A stretch of 51,159 nucleotides of DNA from Ichthyobacteriaceae bacterium. Lineage in GTDB: Bacteria; Bacteroidota; Bacteroidia; Flavobacteriales; JADGDT01. Under the pieces are notes generated by a model. The model saw only the letters and a list, made by a program, of their open reading frames with translations. It ran no database searches and had not been told where the DNA came from. Of the stretch, positions 1 to 9,694 are shown piece after piece (position 1 is the first letter of the stretch; each line of letters begins with the position of its first letter). A program made the position numbers and the translations under genes. Where the stretch lies: assembly GCA_023145615.1 (NCBI GenBank), contig JAGLDK010000006.1:1-51159 (forward strand), given 5' to 3'.

Positions 1-1
1 T

Positions 2-706
2 TTAGGTGGTGAAATGAAAAATTTTGCATTAGAATTTACGGGAGACACTACAACTGTTATAATGCAAGCTGACGATCATTTAAACGCTTTAAATGGAGCA
101 AAAGATTATACTATAGAATTTTGGGCTTTTATACCAGAAACTATTGCAAAAAATGATGTTTTAATAAAAAGAAAAAATCAGTTTGCTGTTACTATGTATA
201 AAAATAATGCAGATGCAGGTGTAATTAGAAGAGTTTACTTTACACACTATGGTGATACTTCAGATAAATTCCGTAATACAACTGATGATGTGGTTAATTT
301 AGGAGAGTGGAATCATTTTGCATTTATTAGTAATTCTACAACCGATGTGCTTACTATTTATGTTAATGGAATTGCAGTAAATGATGTTGATTCTCCTGCT
401 GATGCATTAGCTACTCCTACAGCTGGAGATAATGATGAATTTGTAATTGGATTTGATGGAGTTACTGAAGATACTGGTACAAATGCTATTTTTGATAATT
501 TAAAAATGTCAACAGTTGCAAGAAATATCGAAGATTTAAGTACTTCTCATGTTGAATGTCCTATAAGTGTTGATGATGATACAAAGGTATTTATCAACTT
601 TGATAAAGGCGAAGGTGTTGAGGTTATAAACCAAATAAACCAAGCTAAGGGATTGATATATTCTGCCAATCCAAAGTGGATTGAAATGAATACATCTCCT
701 TTTTAG
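2..706 (+). CDS. LamG/concanavalin-like domain protein, C-terminal part (5' end outside window)
   Basis: The reading frame is open to the first base of the window (codons for L-G-G-E precede the first ATG at 14), so this is probably the C-terminal end of a longer protein. The visible ~230 residues form a LamG-type jelly roll: beta-strand pattern, the block 'GEWNHFAFISN', and 'TIYVNGIAVNDVD', followed by a closing segment with 'KVFINFDKGEGVEVIN'. The same closing block, in diverged form, is found in the next two genes, so the three are probably related secreted proteins. Unlike them it ends without a YPNP sorting domain. If the ATG at 14 were the true start there would be no signal peptide, which also argues for truncation by the window. 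Function unknown; LamG domains usually bind carbohydrate or protein. Confidence 0.75.
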   Translation, partial: LGGEMKNFALEFTGDTTTVIMQADDHLNALNGAKDYTIEFWAFIPETIAKNDVLIKRKNQFAVTMYKNNADAGVIRRVYFTHYGDTSDKFRNTTDDVVNLGEWNHFAFISNSTTDVLTIYVNGIAVNDVDSPADALATPTAGDNDEFVIGFDGVTEDTGTNAIFDNLKMSTVARNIEDLSTSHVECPISVDDDTKVFINFDKGEGVEVINQINQAKGLIYSANPKWIEMNTSPF

Positions 707-722
707 TAGATAATTTATAATT

Positions 723-759
723 TTAGGTAGCTGTTGTTATGCTTTAAGCAGTTACCTAA
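723..759 (+). terminator. Hairpin after the first LamG gene
   Basis: An 11-bp stem (TTAGGTAGCTG at 723-733 with CAGTTACCTAA at 749-759, one G-U pair) lies between the first and second genes. It has no strong U-tract, so it may be a weak terminator or an mRNA-end stabilising hairpin. Confidence 0.45.
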
Positions 760-788
760 TTATTAATTCGATATAATAATATATAACT

Positions 789-2807
789 ATGAGAATAATC
801 AAAAATATGAAATTTTATAAAGTATTAGTAATGCTATTGCTTATTCTTAATAGTATATCTATTTCAGCTCAAACTTATGAGCCGTTATTAACCGATGTTT
901 GGGGTGGAGTTAATTGTAGAGATAATGCAGGAAAGCTTGTTAATACTACTAATTATTATACTCCTAATCATTGTTCGGCAGGTTGTGTGGCAATATCATT
1001 ATCGCAAATACTTAATTATTACGAATGGCCTAAAACAGGTACAGGTAGTAATGTTTATAGTGATAAATATAGTGGAGCGTTAAAACGTCATGCAGCATTT
1101 TTTGATGGTGTAGAATACGATTATGCCAATATGCTTAACGAGTATATGGGAAAACCTTCAACAGTGGTGGAACAAAAAGCTGTTGGAGAATTAGCTTATC
1201 ATGCTGCTACTGCTGTGCAAATGAATTTCGAGCCAAAAGGTTCAACGTCAAATGTTAATAAAATACCATTTGTAATTGAAAATTTCTTTCGTTTTTCGGG
1301 TCATTATGAATCTAAAACTTATTCTAATTTTTGGATAAGAATGAGGGAGAATATTATATCTGGAAATCCAGTGCAGTTAGCTATTGAAGCTAGTAGAACA
1401 GGAGATGGACATGCACTTGTAGTTGATGGATATAGAAAAACAGATGGTAAATATCATTTAAATTGGGGTTGGTTCAATAATAAAAGTATAAACGGTTGGT
1501 ACGATATTGAAAATTGGACTGATGCATCTTCAGGATATAATAGAATAGTAGGAGCTATGTTTGATATGTATCCAGTGCCACAAATTTCATCTGTAAAAAG
1601 CACCAACGGAATAAGTGATATTACTGTTAGTTGGATTACAAGTGAGTTTGTAACAAATAGCGAATATACTCTTGAACAAAAAGCCGACGGTGGAATTTGG
1701 GAAGAAGTAGCTAGTGGAATTACGGATAAATCATATACCATTAATAATGCTACGGCTAGTGTATATCAGTTTAGAGTTAAGGCAAAAACTAATGGATATT
1801 ATTATAATAATTCGTGGTCGGCACCTGAAGTATTTGCTTTAAAAGGTGGATATAACGGATATGTTAGTACTGGTGGTAAACAGGTTGGATTTGCACGTCA
1901 AACACCCAATAATGATTTAAATTTCACAGGAGAATATACCTTCGAAACGTGGTTGAATGTTGATGAAATTAGTAGTAATGGAGATATTATATTAGAGCAA
2001 TATGGCGTTTTTGCAATGGAAGTAAACAATGTTACATCTGCTTTATATACTATTAATTTTATTGCTAATAGTGGGGCTAAATTGTCGGCTACTAATTTAA
2101 AAATAGGTAAGTGGATACATATTGCTGTTTCTCGTAATAGTAATGAAACAAAAATGTTTATTAATGGGCATATAATTGATTCGAATACAGGTTCCGCATT
2201 TGCTTTATTGAGTAGTAATAACAATTTATATATAGCTAATAAATATAGAAATTCAACTAATATATCAAAGATAGAGGCCGATTTTGATCAATTACGTATA
2301 TCAAGTATTGCTAGATATACGGATGATTTTACGCCAAGTAATACCGAACATTTCGTAGTTGATAAAAATACAATTACATACCTGACATTCCAAAATGTAC
2401 ATGGTATTAGGTTTAAAGATTCTGCACACAAACTTAGTTTTATGCTTCTTAATAATGCAAATTCAATGTATTGGGAATATGAGCAAACAGCAAAAAAACT
2501 TGAAGATGTTGTATATGAATTAAATATTGATGTTATAAAGATAAAACCTTCTTTGTTGGTGTATCCAAACCCTGTAAAAGTTAATAGTTTTATTGAATTG
2601 CATATTACAGATAAAAATGGTGTTGATATTTCAGAACTTAAATTTCAATTTTTTGATGTATCAGGAAAGCAGGTTAATTTAGAAAGTATGAATGTTAACT
2701 CAGTTAATGAGTTTAAAATAAAACCAAGTAATGTTTCTTCGGGTATTTATTATTTAAAAATAAATGGAAGTGATTTTACTATTACCAAAAAAATAATAAT
2801 AAAGTAA
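789..2807 (+). CDS. Secreted C10-family (streptopain-like) cysteine protease with FN3, LamG and T9SS sorting domains
   Basis: Domains in order: signal peptide (about 1-28, ending SISAQ), peptidase C10 domain (about 30-260), fibronectin type III-like domain (about 260-350), LamG domain (about 355-520) and a type IX secretion sorting domain at the C-terminus (about 590-672, motif 'VYPNPV'). The C10 signature is clear: 'LLTDVWGG...C', catalytic Cys66 in 'SAGCVAISLSQIL', catalytic His208 in 'GDGHALVVDGY', and 'YHLNWGWFN' downstream. C10 enzymes such as SpeB are secreted endopeptidases, often with a propeptide; here no long propeptide separates the signal from the catalytic block. An alternative start is the ATG at 807, which gives a more typical signal peptide. 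It lies between two other LamG proteins, which suggests a secreted set acting on the same target. The substrate is unknown. Confidence 0.9.
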   Translation: MRIIKNMKFYKVLVMLLLILNSISISAQTYEPLLTDVWGGVNCRDNAGKLVNTTNYYTPNHCSAGCVAISLSQILNYYEWPKTGTGSNVYSDKYSGALKRHAAFFDGVEYDYANMLNEYMGKPSTVVEQKAVGELAYHAATAVQMNFEPKGSTSNVNKIPFVIENFFRFSGHYESKTYSNFWIRMRENIISGNPVQLAIEASRTGDGHALVVDGYRKTDGKYHLNWGWFNNKSINGWYDIENWTDASSGYNRIVGAMFDMYPVPQISSVKSTNGISDITVSWITSEFVTNSEYTLEQKADGGIWEEVASGITDKSYTINNATASVYQFRVKAKTNGYYYNNSWSAPEVFALKGGYNGYVSTGGKQVGFARQTPNNDLNFTGEYTFETWLNVDEISSNGDIILEQYGVFAMEVNNVTSALYTINFIANSGAKLSATNLKIGKWIHIAVSRNSNETKMFINGHIIDSNTGSAFALLSSNNNLYIANKYRNSTNISKIEADFDQLRISSIARYTDDFTPSNTEHFVVDKNTITYLTFQNVHGIRFKDSAHKLSFMLLNNANSMYWEYEQTAKKLEDVVYELNIDVIKIKPSLLVYPNPVKVNSFIELHITDKNGVDISELKFQFFDVSGKQVNLESMNVNSVNEFKIKPSNVSSGIYYLKINGSDFTITKKIIIK

Positions 2808-2881
2808 CTATTAATAATAATTTTAAAAATACACAACTAACCACTATATTAATTAATTATTAAAAACTAATAAATTAAATT

Positions 2882-3964
2882 ATGAAAAAAAATTTACTAT
2901 TTGTAGCTATTATGCTACTTGGAATGCAAACAATGTTTGCACAGGAAAACTATGTTACATTAGATGGTGACACTCAAAATTTTTACGCAAGTAATGGGAA
3001 TGATGATTTTGATGTTTTGATAGATGATTATACTTACGAAATAATGGTAAGAGTAGATGACGGAGCGGTTATAAATGACGAGCCTTTAAGTAGTTCGGCT
3101 ATAATGTTACAAAAGTATAATTTCGGAATATTTTTGATGAAAGATGCTGATTCGGATTTTGCAATAAAGTACGTAGCTTTTAATCCTTCTGACGATCATG
3201 ATATGGATGTAGAAACTTTAGATATTCCATGGTTTGTTGATGGAAGTATGACAACGGAATCATCGGCTGTTAATTTAAAATATGGTAAATGGTTTCATGT
3301 TGCTATAACACGTTCGTCGGCCGATAATACTGCAAAGTTATTTGTTAATGGAAAAATGATTTCATCTAGTACCGATGATATTTGGAAGTTTGTTACAACT
3401 CCAGGAGCTCCAAATTTTGGATATAGATATGCAAAACCTTCAGCAAATTATTTAAAAGGATCGTTAGATGAGGTTAGAGTTTCGAAAGTAGCTAGATATT
3501 CTGAAGATTTTAAAATTAATAGATTAGATAAATATCCTACAGCTGATGAAAATGATATTTTAATTCTTCACCTTGATGGAGGAGAAGGTACTACTACAGC
3601 AGTTCAGGAAGGAACAGGTAGTTATGTTACAACAGGTGGAACAAAGAGTGTAAACTTAAAAAATATTACATGGGAATCTACAATGTTTACAGAAGATGAT
3701 ATTTTAGCTTTAGCAACTAATAGTATAGCTAAATTTGTAGTTTATCCAAATCCTGCTGTAAATAACAAAGTTAGTGTTCAAGCTCAGTTGGGAGAAGCAA
3801 TTAATAAAGTTGAAGTGTTAAATATGGTAGGAAAAACAGTTAAGGTAATTGAGGTTTCTAAAAAACATGAAGTATCGGTTGCTCTTGATGGTTTATCTTC
3901 AGGTATTTATTTTGTAAAAGTTACTTCTAACAAAGGAGTAGGTGTTAAAAAAATTATAATATAA
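2882..3964 (+). CDS. Secreted LamG-domain protein with T9SS sorting domain
   Basis: 360 residues. A signal peptide (MKKNLLFVAIMLLGMQTMFAQ) is followed by a single LamG/concanavalin-like domain (about 22-250; 'GKWFHVAITRSS', 'KLFVNGKMISSS', 'LKGSLDEVRVSKVARYSEDF') and a C-terminal Por/T9SS sorting domain (about 275-360; 'FVVYPNPAVNNKVSVQ', ending in 'GVKKIII'). There is no enzymatic domain, so it is a surface-delivered or released binding protein. It is spaced 74 bp from the C10 protease and has the same domain as the C-terminal half of that protein, which suggests duplication. Role unknown; carbohydrate or glycoprotein binding is an inference from the fold. Confidence 0.85.
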   Translation: MKKNLLFVAIMLLGMQTMFAQENYVTLDGDTQNFYASNGNDDFDVLIDDYTYEIMVRVDDGAVINDEPLSSSAIMLQKYNFGIFLMKDADSDFAIKYVAFNPSDDHDMDVETLDIPWFVDGSMTTESSAVNLKYGKWFHVAITRSSADNTAKLFVNGKMISSSTDDIWKFVTTPGAPNFGYRYAKPSANYLKGSLDEVRVSKVARYSEDFKINRLDKYPTADENDILILHLDGGEGTTTAVQEGTGSYVTTGGTKSVNLKNITWESTMFTEDDILALATNSIAKFVVYPNPAVNNKVSVQAQLGEAINKVEVLNMVGKTVKVIEVSKKHEVSVALDGLSSGIYFVKVTSNKGVGVKKIII

Positions 3965-3982
3965 TTTTAATAAAAGTAAGTA

Positions 3983-4050
3983 AAGGGTAATAAGTATAAT
4001 TCTCATTAATAGTAGCATTTACATTTAATAGAATTGTAGGTGTTACCCTT
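3983..4050 (+). terminator. Imperfect hairpin downstream of the LamG gene
   Basis: AAGGGTAA (3983-3990) pairs with TTACCCTT (4043-4050), and AATTCT (3998-4003) pairs with AGAATT (4030-4035). No U-run follows. It may be a weak terminator or a processing hairpin. Confidence 0.35.
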
Positions 4051-4219
4051 AATTAAATAACTCTTAATTGTATCGTATTGGATTTAAAATAAACCGTTAG
4101 TACTATTATATTGAAGTTGAAATAAAGGTATAACTCTTATAATTTGTTGTACTGTTTCCTTTTAATAGAAACATATTAATTTTAACTACACCATAAATAA
4201 AATCAAATACGTATTAAAA

Positions 4220-4260
4220 CAAAAACAGGTTCAACTAAAGTTTAGTTGAACCTGTTTTTG
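4220..4260. terminator. Bidirectional intrinsic terminator between convergent genes
   Basis: A perfect ~20-bp inverted repeat (arms 4220-4239 and 4241-4260, core ACAGGTTCAACTAAA) has A-runs on the left and T-runs on the right, so it can terminate transcription from both sides. It sits between the LamG gene (plus) and the M3 peptidase gene (minus). The remainder of the 316-bp gap shows nothing else. Confidence 0.85.
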
Positions 4261-4281
4261 TTTATTTAAATGAGGAATATA

Positions 4282-6420
4282 TTATTTAATAAAACCTGCT
4301 CTTCGTGCTAGTGCATTAGCCGAAGGTTCTGCACCTCTAAATCTTTTATAAAGAGTCATAGGATGTTCAGTACCACCTTTAGTAAGTATATTGTTTTTAA
4401 ATTTATCGGCGGTAGTTTTGTCAAAAATTCCATTTTCCTTGAAGGCTTCAAAAGCGTCGGCATCTAAAACTTCGGCCCATTTGTAACCGTAGTAACCCGA
4501 TGCGTAACCTCCAGCAAATAAATGACCGAATTGGCTACTCATTATATTGTTTTCGAAAAAAGGCAATATATCAGTTTTTGCCATCGAAGTTTTTTCAAAT
4601 TCTTCAATACTTTCTAATTCTGTAATATTTTCTGAATTTAGAGTATGCCAATTCATATCTAAAAATCCAAAACTTAATTGGCGTACTGTTGCGTAACCCT
4701 CGTTGAATGTTGAACTTTCCTTAATTTTATCAATTAGTTCGGTAGGTATAACTTCTCCTGTTTTGTAGTGTTTAGCAAAAAGTTTTAAAGCCTCTGGTTC
4801 GCTAACCCAATTTTCTAGAATCTGAGAAGGTAACTCAACAAAATCTCTATAAACACTTGTGCCCGATAAGCTTGAATATTTAGTGTTTGCAAGCATTCCG
4901 TGCAAACCGTGTCCGAATTCGTGGAACATAGTTTCAACTTCTCTAAAAGTTAGTAACGACGGTTTTGTATTGCTAGGAGGTGTAAAGTTGCAAATATTTA
5001 TAATATGCGGACGAATATTAACTCCATTTTTAATTTGCTGATTTCTTAAAGCATTCATCCAAGCACCACCACGTTTACCAGCTCTCGGAAAATAATCGGT
5101 ATAAAACAAGGCAACATGTTTTCCATCGGCATCGGTAACATCAAAAGTTTTAACATCTTTATGCCAAGTAGGTATGTTTTTTATTTCCTTAAAATTAAGA
5201 TCAAAAAGTTTATGTGCTATTTCAAACATTCCGTTCTGAACTTGATTTAATTCGAAATAAGGCTTTAAATCATCATCATTTATATTGAATTTTTCTTTCT
5301 TCAATTTTTCAGAATAATAAGCCCAATCCCATTTCTGAAGTTCAAAATCAGCACCTTCATTTTTCATGAAAGCTTCAACTTCTGTTTTTTCTTTAATTGC
5401 AACAGGTTTTGCCTTTACTAAAAGTTCGTTTAAAAATGTGTAAATCTGATTTGAAGTATTAGCCATTTGATTTGTTAAAACAAAATCAGAATAAGTTTTA
5501 TACCCTAAAATATTGGCTTTTTCTAATCGTAATTTAACAATGTTTTTTACATTTTCTCGGTTGTCGTGGCTGTTGCCATTGTTACCCTGAGCCATATATT
5601 CTTTTACCATTTTCTCTCTCAACTCTCTATTGTTGGCATAAGTTGTAACTGCAACAAAACTTGGAGCGTGTAGGGTAAGTACCCACGAATTTGATAATTT
5701 TTTTTCTTCGGCAGTTTTTTTAGCCTGAGCAATTATTTCTTCCGATAATCCCGAAAGCTCATCAATAGATTTTACTTCAATGAAATTTTCGTTAGTTTCT
5801 GCCAATAAATTTTCTCCGAAAGAAATTGAAAGTTCCGATAGTTTTTTATTTAACTCACGAAGTTTGTTTTTATCATCAGCATTTAATAAAGCACCGTTAT
5901 TAGCATACTGTTTATACGTTTCGTTTAATAAAGTAGTTTGCTCAATATTTAGTTTAAGCTCATCTTTTTTATCAAAAACAAATTTTATTTTTTCGAAAAG
6001 CTTTTCGTTAAGCAAAATATTATTGTAAAATTCAGTCATTAAAGGCGATGCTTCTCTTTGTATTGTCTGAATTTCATCGTTAGTTTCTGCCGAATTTAAA
6101 TGACCTAATAGGGTAGAGGTACGGTTAAGTAAACTACCTGCATTATCTAAGGCAACAATTGTGTTTTTAAAATCGGCTTCCGATTTATTATTTACAATTT
6201 CTTCAATTTCTTTTTCTCCTTGTTTTATCGCTTCTTTTATTGCAGGTAAAAAATCAGAGTTTTTAATTTTATCGAAAGGTGCAGAACCAAAGTCGTTATT
6301 AAATTCTTCAAGTAAAGGATTCATATTGCTATTTTCTTTTTTGTTAGAATTGCAAGAGTTCATACCTATTGCAATTATTAATATAAATACAGTGTGGGTA
6401 AGGGTTTTGTTAAATGTCAT
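4282..6420 (-). CDS. M3-family metallopeptidase lipoprotein (oligopeptidase A / dipeptidyl carboxypeptidase type)
   Basis: 712 residues. It starts with a lipoprotein signal (hydrophobic 10-20, lipobox-like 'GMNSC' with Cys23), so it is probably anchored in the periplasm. The remainder is a full-length thimet oligopeptidase-like M3A enzyme: long alpha-helical N-terminal part, zinc motif 'FHEFGHGLHGML' near residue 497, the distal zinc ligand in 'ELPSQILENW', and the conserved 'FAGGYASGYYGYKWAEVLDADAFEAF' block close to the C-terminus. M3 enzymes degrade short oligopeptides, including signal-peptide fragments. It ends at the bidirectional terminator; the next minus-strand gene has its own terminator, so this looks like a single-gene unit. 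Whether it is a Dcp-type exopeptidase or an OpdA-type endopeptidase cannot be settled by eye. Confidence 0.92.
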   Translation of the reverse strand: MTFNKTLTHTVFILIIAIGMNSCNSNKKENSNMNPLLEEFNNDFGSAPFDKIKNSDFLPAIKEAIKQGEKEIEEIVNNKSEADFKNTIVALDNAGSLLNRTSTLLGHLNSAETNDEIQTIQREASPLMTEFYNNILLNEKLFEKIKFVFDKKDELKLNIEQTTLLNETYKQYANNGALLNADDKNKLRELNKKLSELSISFGENLLAETNENFIEVKSIDELSGLSEEIIAQAKKTAEEKKLSNSWVLTLHAPSFVAVTTYANNRELREKMVKEYMAQGNNGNSHDNRENVKNIVKLRLEKANILGYKTYSDFVLTNQMANTSNQIYTFLNELLVKAKPVAIKEKTEVEAFMKNEGADFELQKWDWAYYSEKLKKEKFNINDDDLKPYFELNQVQNGMFEIAHKLFDLNFKEIKNIPTWHKDVKTFDVTDADGKHVALFYTDYFPRAGKRGGAWMNALRNQQIKNGVNIRPHIINICNFTPPSNTKPSLLTFREVETMFHEFGHGLHGMLANTKYSSLSGTSVYRDFVELPSQILENWVSEPEALKLFAKHYKTGEVIPTELIDKIKESSTFNEGYATVRQLSFGFLDMNWHTLNSENITELESIEEFEKTSMAKTDILPFFENNIMSSQFGHLFAGGYASGYYGYKWAEVLDADAFEAFKENGIFDKTTADKFKNNILTKGGTEHPMTLYKRFRGAEPSANALARRAGFIK

Positions 6421-6521
6421 TTCATATTAGTTTATTATGCAAACATAATGAACTAATATGATTTTAAAGTTACTGCCAATAAAATTAACTTTATTTTTTT
6501 TATTATGATTTATAATAAAAA

Positions 6522-6559
6522 AAAACAGTTTATACGTTATTTACAGTATAAACTGTTTT
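6522..6559 (-). terminator. Intrinsic terminator of the C1B peptidase gene
   Basis: A perfect 14-bp stem (6522-6535 with 6546-6559) has a 10-nt loop. The A-run just left of it on the plus strand is the U-tract for a transcript read on the minus strand. Confidence 0.8.
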
Positions 6560-6664
6560 GTATAATATTGTATTGAAATACAAACTAAAATAGCCACTAA
6601 AAGTTATATAATTGTTTGTTAAAATTTATCAACTAACCACAATTACACAACTAGCTGTTAATAA

Positions 6665-7804
6665 CTATTTTATCTTAAGTTTATTCTTAGTTTTTTTATC
6701 AATAGCATCTTTATGTAGCATAACCGAAATAGTTTTTAGCTTAAAATATGCTTCCGACATGTATATATAACCATCGTTTCCACGATTTTCGGTACCCCAC
6801 GAATTTTTTACTTTAAAATATTTAGTGCCATTTTTATCCTCTAGCATTCCTGTAATATGCATTAAATGATCGTCGGTAGTGTTTAAATTATTGAACTCTG
6901 CTTGACGAAAATTTTCTGTAATTTTCATTTCTTCAACAGGTTTATCAGTAAGCATTTTTGATATTTCATTATTGCTTAAATCCTTTAAATCTGCCTTCGG
7001 AATAATTGCCATTCCATCTGTCGACGAAAATGTTTTTTCAGAAACATCGGCATCAATAGCAACGGTGTATCCTTTATTTAAAGCATCAATAACCAAACTT
7101 TGTAAATCGTTAATTGGCATATTGTAATATGCTCCATTTGCCCAATTATCAGGAATATCTAAAATAGGAGTAGAGTAGTATGGATATTTATTGAAAGATG
7201 TAATTTCAACATAATTACTTGCATCAATACCTAAGGCATCTCTTAGTTTAATAGGAGTGTAGTTTTTTCCTTCAAACTTAATGTTTTTCGGAATGTTACC
7301 CATGTATGCGTTAAGTACAGCTTCGAAACCATTAAGCCAAACCGTTGATAATTCTCCGCCTTTCTTTTTATTTACTGCCACTAAATAAGCCTCTAAAATT
7401 GTGGCTAATTCGGCATGATCGTATCTGTTTTTGTCAACAATTTTAGCTGAATAAAAATCTTCGGTTACAATTCCGTAATCTGCAATTACTTTCATAACAT
7501 CATGATTTAAACTTCCCTCGCTAAACTGAGCCTTACCTTGTCGGCCAATAAAGTTTTTAGCTTTTTCGGGATAAACCATTCTTACGTTATACATTTCCGA
7601 TAAGTCAACGCTTTTACCTTTTATTCTTAAAATTTCAGATTCAATAAAAGATGTAGTTGAAAAACTCCAGCACGATCCTGTTCTGCCTTGAGATTTTACT
7701 TCAGTAGCATCTAAATCAATTACCGATTTAAAACCATAATTTTGTGCGTTAGCAGTGTTTAACGATGCTGATAATAAAAGGGCGTAGAATATATTTTTCT
7801 TCAT
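6665..7804 (-). CDS. Secreted C1B (bleomycin hydrolase / aminopeptidase C-like) cysteine peptidase
   Basis: 379 residues. A signal peptide (about 1-20, ending NTANAQ) is followed by a papain-fold peptidase of the C1B group: catalytic Cys45 in 'SQGRTGSCWSFSTTSF', preceded by the oxyanion Gln, catalytic His in 'DDHLMHITGMLED', and Asn in 'KVKNSWGTENRGNDGYIYM'. The domain is somewhat shorter than the classic 450-residue cytosolic PepC, and the signal peptide points to a periplasmic or exported form, which is common in Bacteroidota. It presumably trims peptides and would complement the M3 peptidase next door. It is transcribed away from leuC across a 320-bp divergent region. Confidence 0.9.
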   Translation of the reverse strand: MKKNIFYALLLSASLNTANAQNYGFKSVIDLDATEVKSQGRTGSCWSFSTTSFIESEILRIKGKSVDLSEMYNVRMVYPEKAKNFIGRQGKAQFSEGSLNHDVMKVIADYGIVTEDFYSAKIVDKNRYDHAELATILEAYLVAVNKKKGGELSTVWLNGFEAVLNAYMGNIPKNIKFEGKNYTPIKLRDALGIDASNYVEITSFNKYPYYSTPILDIPDNWANGAYYNMPINDLQSLVIDALNKGYTVAIDADVSEKTFSSTDGMAIIPKADLKDLSNNEISKMLTDKPVEEMKITENFRQAEFNNLNTTDDHLMHITGMLEDKNGTKYFKVKNSWGTENRGNDGYIYMSEAYFKLKTISVMLHKDAIDKKTKNKLKIK

Positions 7805-8041
7805 TAGTGTATGTTTTATTTTTTACAAATTTATTTAAAAATTAATAAATAGTATTGTTTGTTTCAGGTAGATATATTGTAATTAAAAAAATGTATAACA
7901 AAACGTAATTTATTGAAATGCTATAGTTTTAGTTATGTTGTTTTTGTTCGATTTGTATTTAAATATGAAAGTGAAATTATGGTATGTGTATTTTTACTAA
8001 AATATATATCTGAAATTAATTTTATATTATAGATGATTTTA

Positions 8042-8049
8042 TATTTTTG
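8042..8049 (+). promoter_or_regulatory. Candidate -7 element of the leuC promoter
   Basis: TATTTTTG matches the Bacteroidota -7 consensus TAnnTTTG and lies about 75 bp before the leuC start. No convincing -33 box is seen. The rest of the 320-bp gap (7805-8124) holds the divergent promoters and no visible leader peptide or T-box. Confidence 0.45.
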
Positions 8050-8124
8050 CGTGCAAATACCGAGTTATTGCTTTATTGCTGATTTTGGTATAATTAAAAT
8101 ATTGAAAAACAAAACACAATCATA

Positions 8125-9516
8125 ATGAGTAATACACTATTTGATAAGGTTTGGGATTCGCACGTTGTGCGTCATGTAGAAGATGGTCCGGATGTAGTAT
8201 TTATCGATCGTCATTTGGTACACGAAGTAACTAGCCCGGTTGCATTTTTAGGAATGAAATCAAGAGGTATTGAAGTTGCTTATCCTGAAAGAACTTTTGC
8301 GGTTGCCGATCATAACACTCCTACTATTAATCAGCATTTGCCGGTTACTAATATCGAGTCGAAAAATCAGCTTGAAGCTCTTGAGCAAAATACTAAGGAT
8401 TTTGGTATTAGCCATTGGGGACTTGGACACTCTAAGAACGGTGTAGTACACGTTGTAGCTCCAGAAAACGGAGTTATTGTACCTGGTGCAACTGTTGTTT
8501 GTGGAGATTCGCATACTTCTACTCATGGTGCTTTCGGAGCTGTTGCTTTCGGAATTGGTACTTCAGAGGTAGAGATGGTTTTGGCTTCTCAAAACATCAT
8601 GCAATCAAAGCCTAAAAAAATGCGCATCAATATTAACGGAGAACTTGGTAAAGGGGTTCTTCCTAAAGATGTTGCTTTATATATCATTTCTAAACTTTCA
8701 ACATCGGGTGCTACGGGTTATTTTGTAGAGTATGCTGGAGATGTGTTTGAGAAAATGACAATGGAAGGACGTATGACTGTTTGTAACCTTTCTATTGAAA
8801 TGGGTGCACGTGGTGGTATGATTGCTCCAGATAAAACTACATTTGATTATGTAGAAGGACGTGAGTTTGCTCCAAAAGGAGAGGCTTGGGTAAAGGCAAT
8901 GGAGTATTGGAAAACTTTAAAAACTGATGAGGATGCTAAATTCGATTCGGAATTTACTTTTTCTGCATCAGATATTGAGCCAATGATTACTTATGGTACT
9001 AACCCAGGAATGGGAGTTGGAATTACTAGCGATGTGCCAGAAGTTGAAGATACAAAAGAAGGAAAAGATACTTTCAAGAAATCTCTTGAATATATGCAGT
9101 TTCAAGAAGGTGAATCGATTATTGGTAAAAAAATTGATTACGTATTTTTAGGATCTTGTACTAACGGACGTATTGAAGATTTTCGTGTGTTTGCTGAGGC
9201 TATTAAAGGAAAGAAAAAAGCTGATCATGTAACAGCTTGGTTAGTTCCTGGTTCTCATATTGTAGAGGCACAGATTAAAGAAGAAGGTTTGTTAGATATT
9301 ATTAACGAAGCTGGATTTGAATTACGTCAGCCTGGATGTTCGGCATGTTTGGCAATGAACGAAGATAAAATACCAGCAGGTAAATTATCAGTTAGTACAT
9401 CAAATAGAAACTTCGAAGGACGTCAAGGACCAGGATCTCGTACAATGTTAGCATCTCCTTTAGTTGCAGCATTAGCGGCGGTAAATGGTGTGGTAACCGA
9501 TCCTCGTAAAGCGTAG
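8125..9516 (+). CDS. leuC: 3-isopropylmalate dehydratase large subunit
   Basis: 463 residues, the normal length for bacterial LeuC. It isomerises 2-isopropylmalate to 3-isopropylmalate in leucine synthesis, together with LeuD. The aconitase-type iron-sulfur cysteines are visible: '[16 protein letters not shown]', '[14 protein letters not shown]' and '[14 protein letters not shown]'. It starts 75 bp after a TAnnTTTG element, is followed by leuD after 178 bp without an obvious terminator, and is the first gene of a leuCDAB cluster on one strand. Confidence 0.97.
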   Translation: MSNTLFDKVWDSHVVRHVEDGPDVVFIDRHLVHEVTSPVAFLGMKSRGIEVAYPERTFAVADHNTPTINQHLPVTNIESKNQLEALEQNTKDFGISHWGLGHSKNGVVHVVAPENGVIVPGATVVCGDSHTSTHGAFGAVAFGIGTSEVEMVLASQNIMQSKPKKMRININGELGKGVLPKDVALYIISKLSTSGATGYFVEYAGDVFEKMTMEGRMTVCNLSIEMGARGGMIAPDKTTFDYVEGREFAPKGEAWVKAMEYWKTLKTDEDAKFDSEFTFSASDIEPMITYGTNPGMGVGITSDVPEVEDTKEGKDTFKKSLEYMQFQEGESIIGKKIDYVFLGSCTNGRIEDFRVFAEAIKGKKKADHVTAWLVPGSHIVEAQIKEEGLLDIINEAGFELRQPGCSACLAMNEDKIPAGKLSVSTSNRNFEGRQGPGSRTMLASPLVAALAAVNGVVTDPRKA

Positions 9517-9694
9517 TTTTAGTAGTTTTGCAACGCACTGTAGGGTTTAAGCAATATGCTTTGTGCCTATCAGTATTTATGAAATATAGTTTTTAGGCTG
9601 TATAGTTTTCGGCATAAAACACAAAAAATATGTGTTTTAAAAAGTATTAGTGTAAAAGCTTAATATTTATAACACACAACATAAAGTAATTATT

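Noticed and set aside
7805-8124. Possible leucine leader peptide or T-box before leuC
   Set aside because: No Leu-rich small frame, no T-box motif and no terminator/antiterminator pair found.
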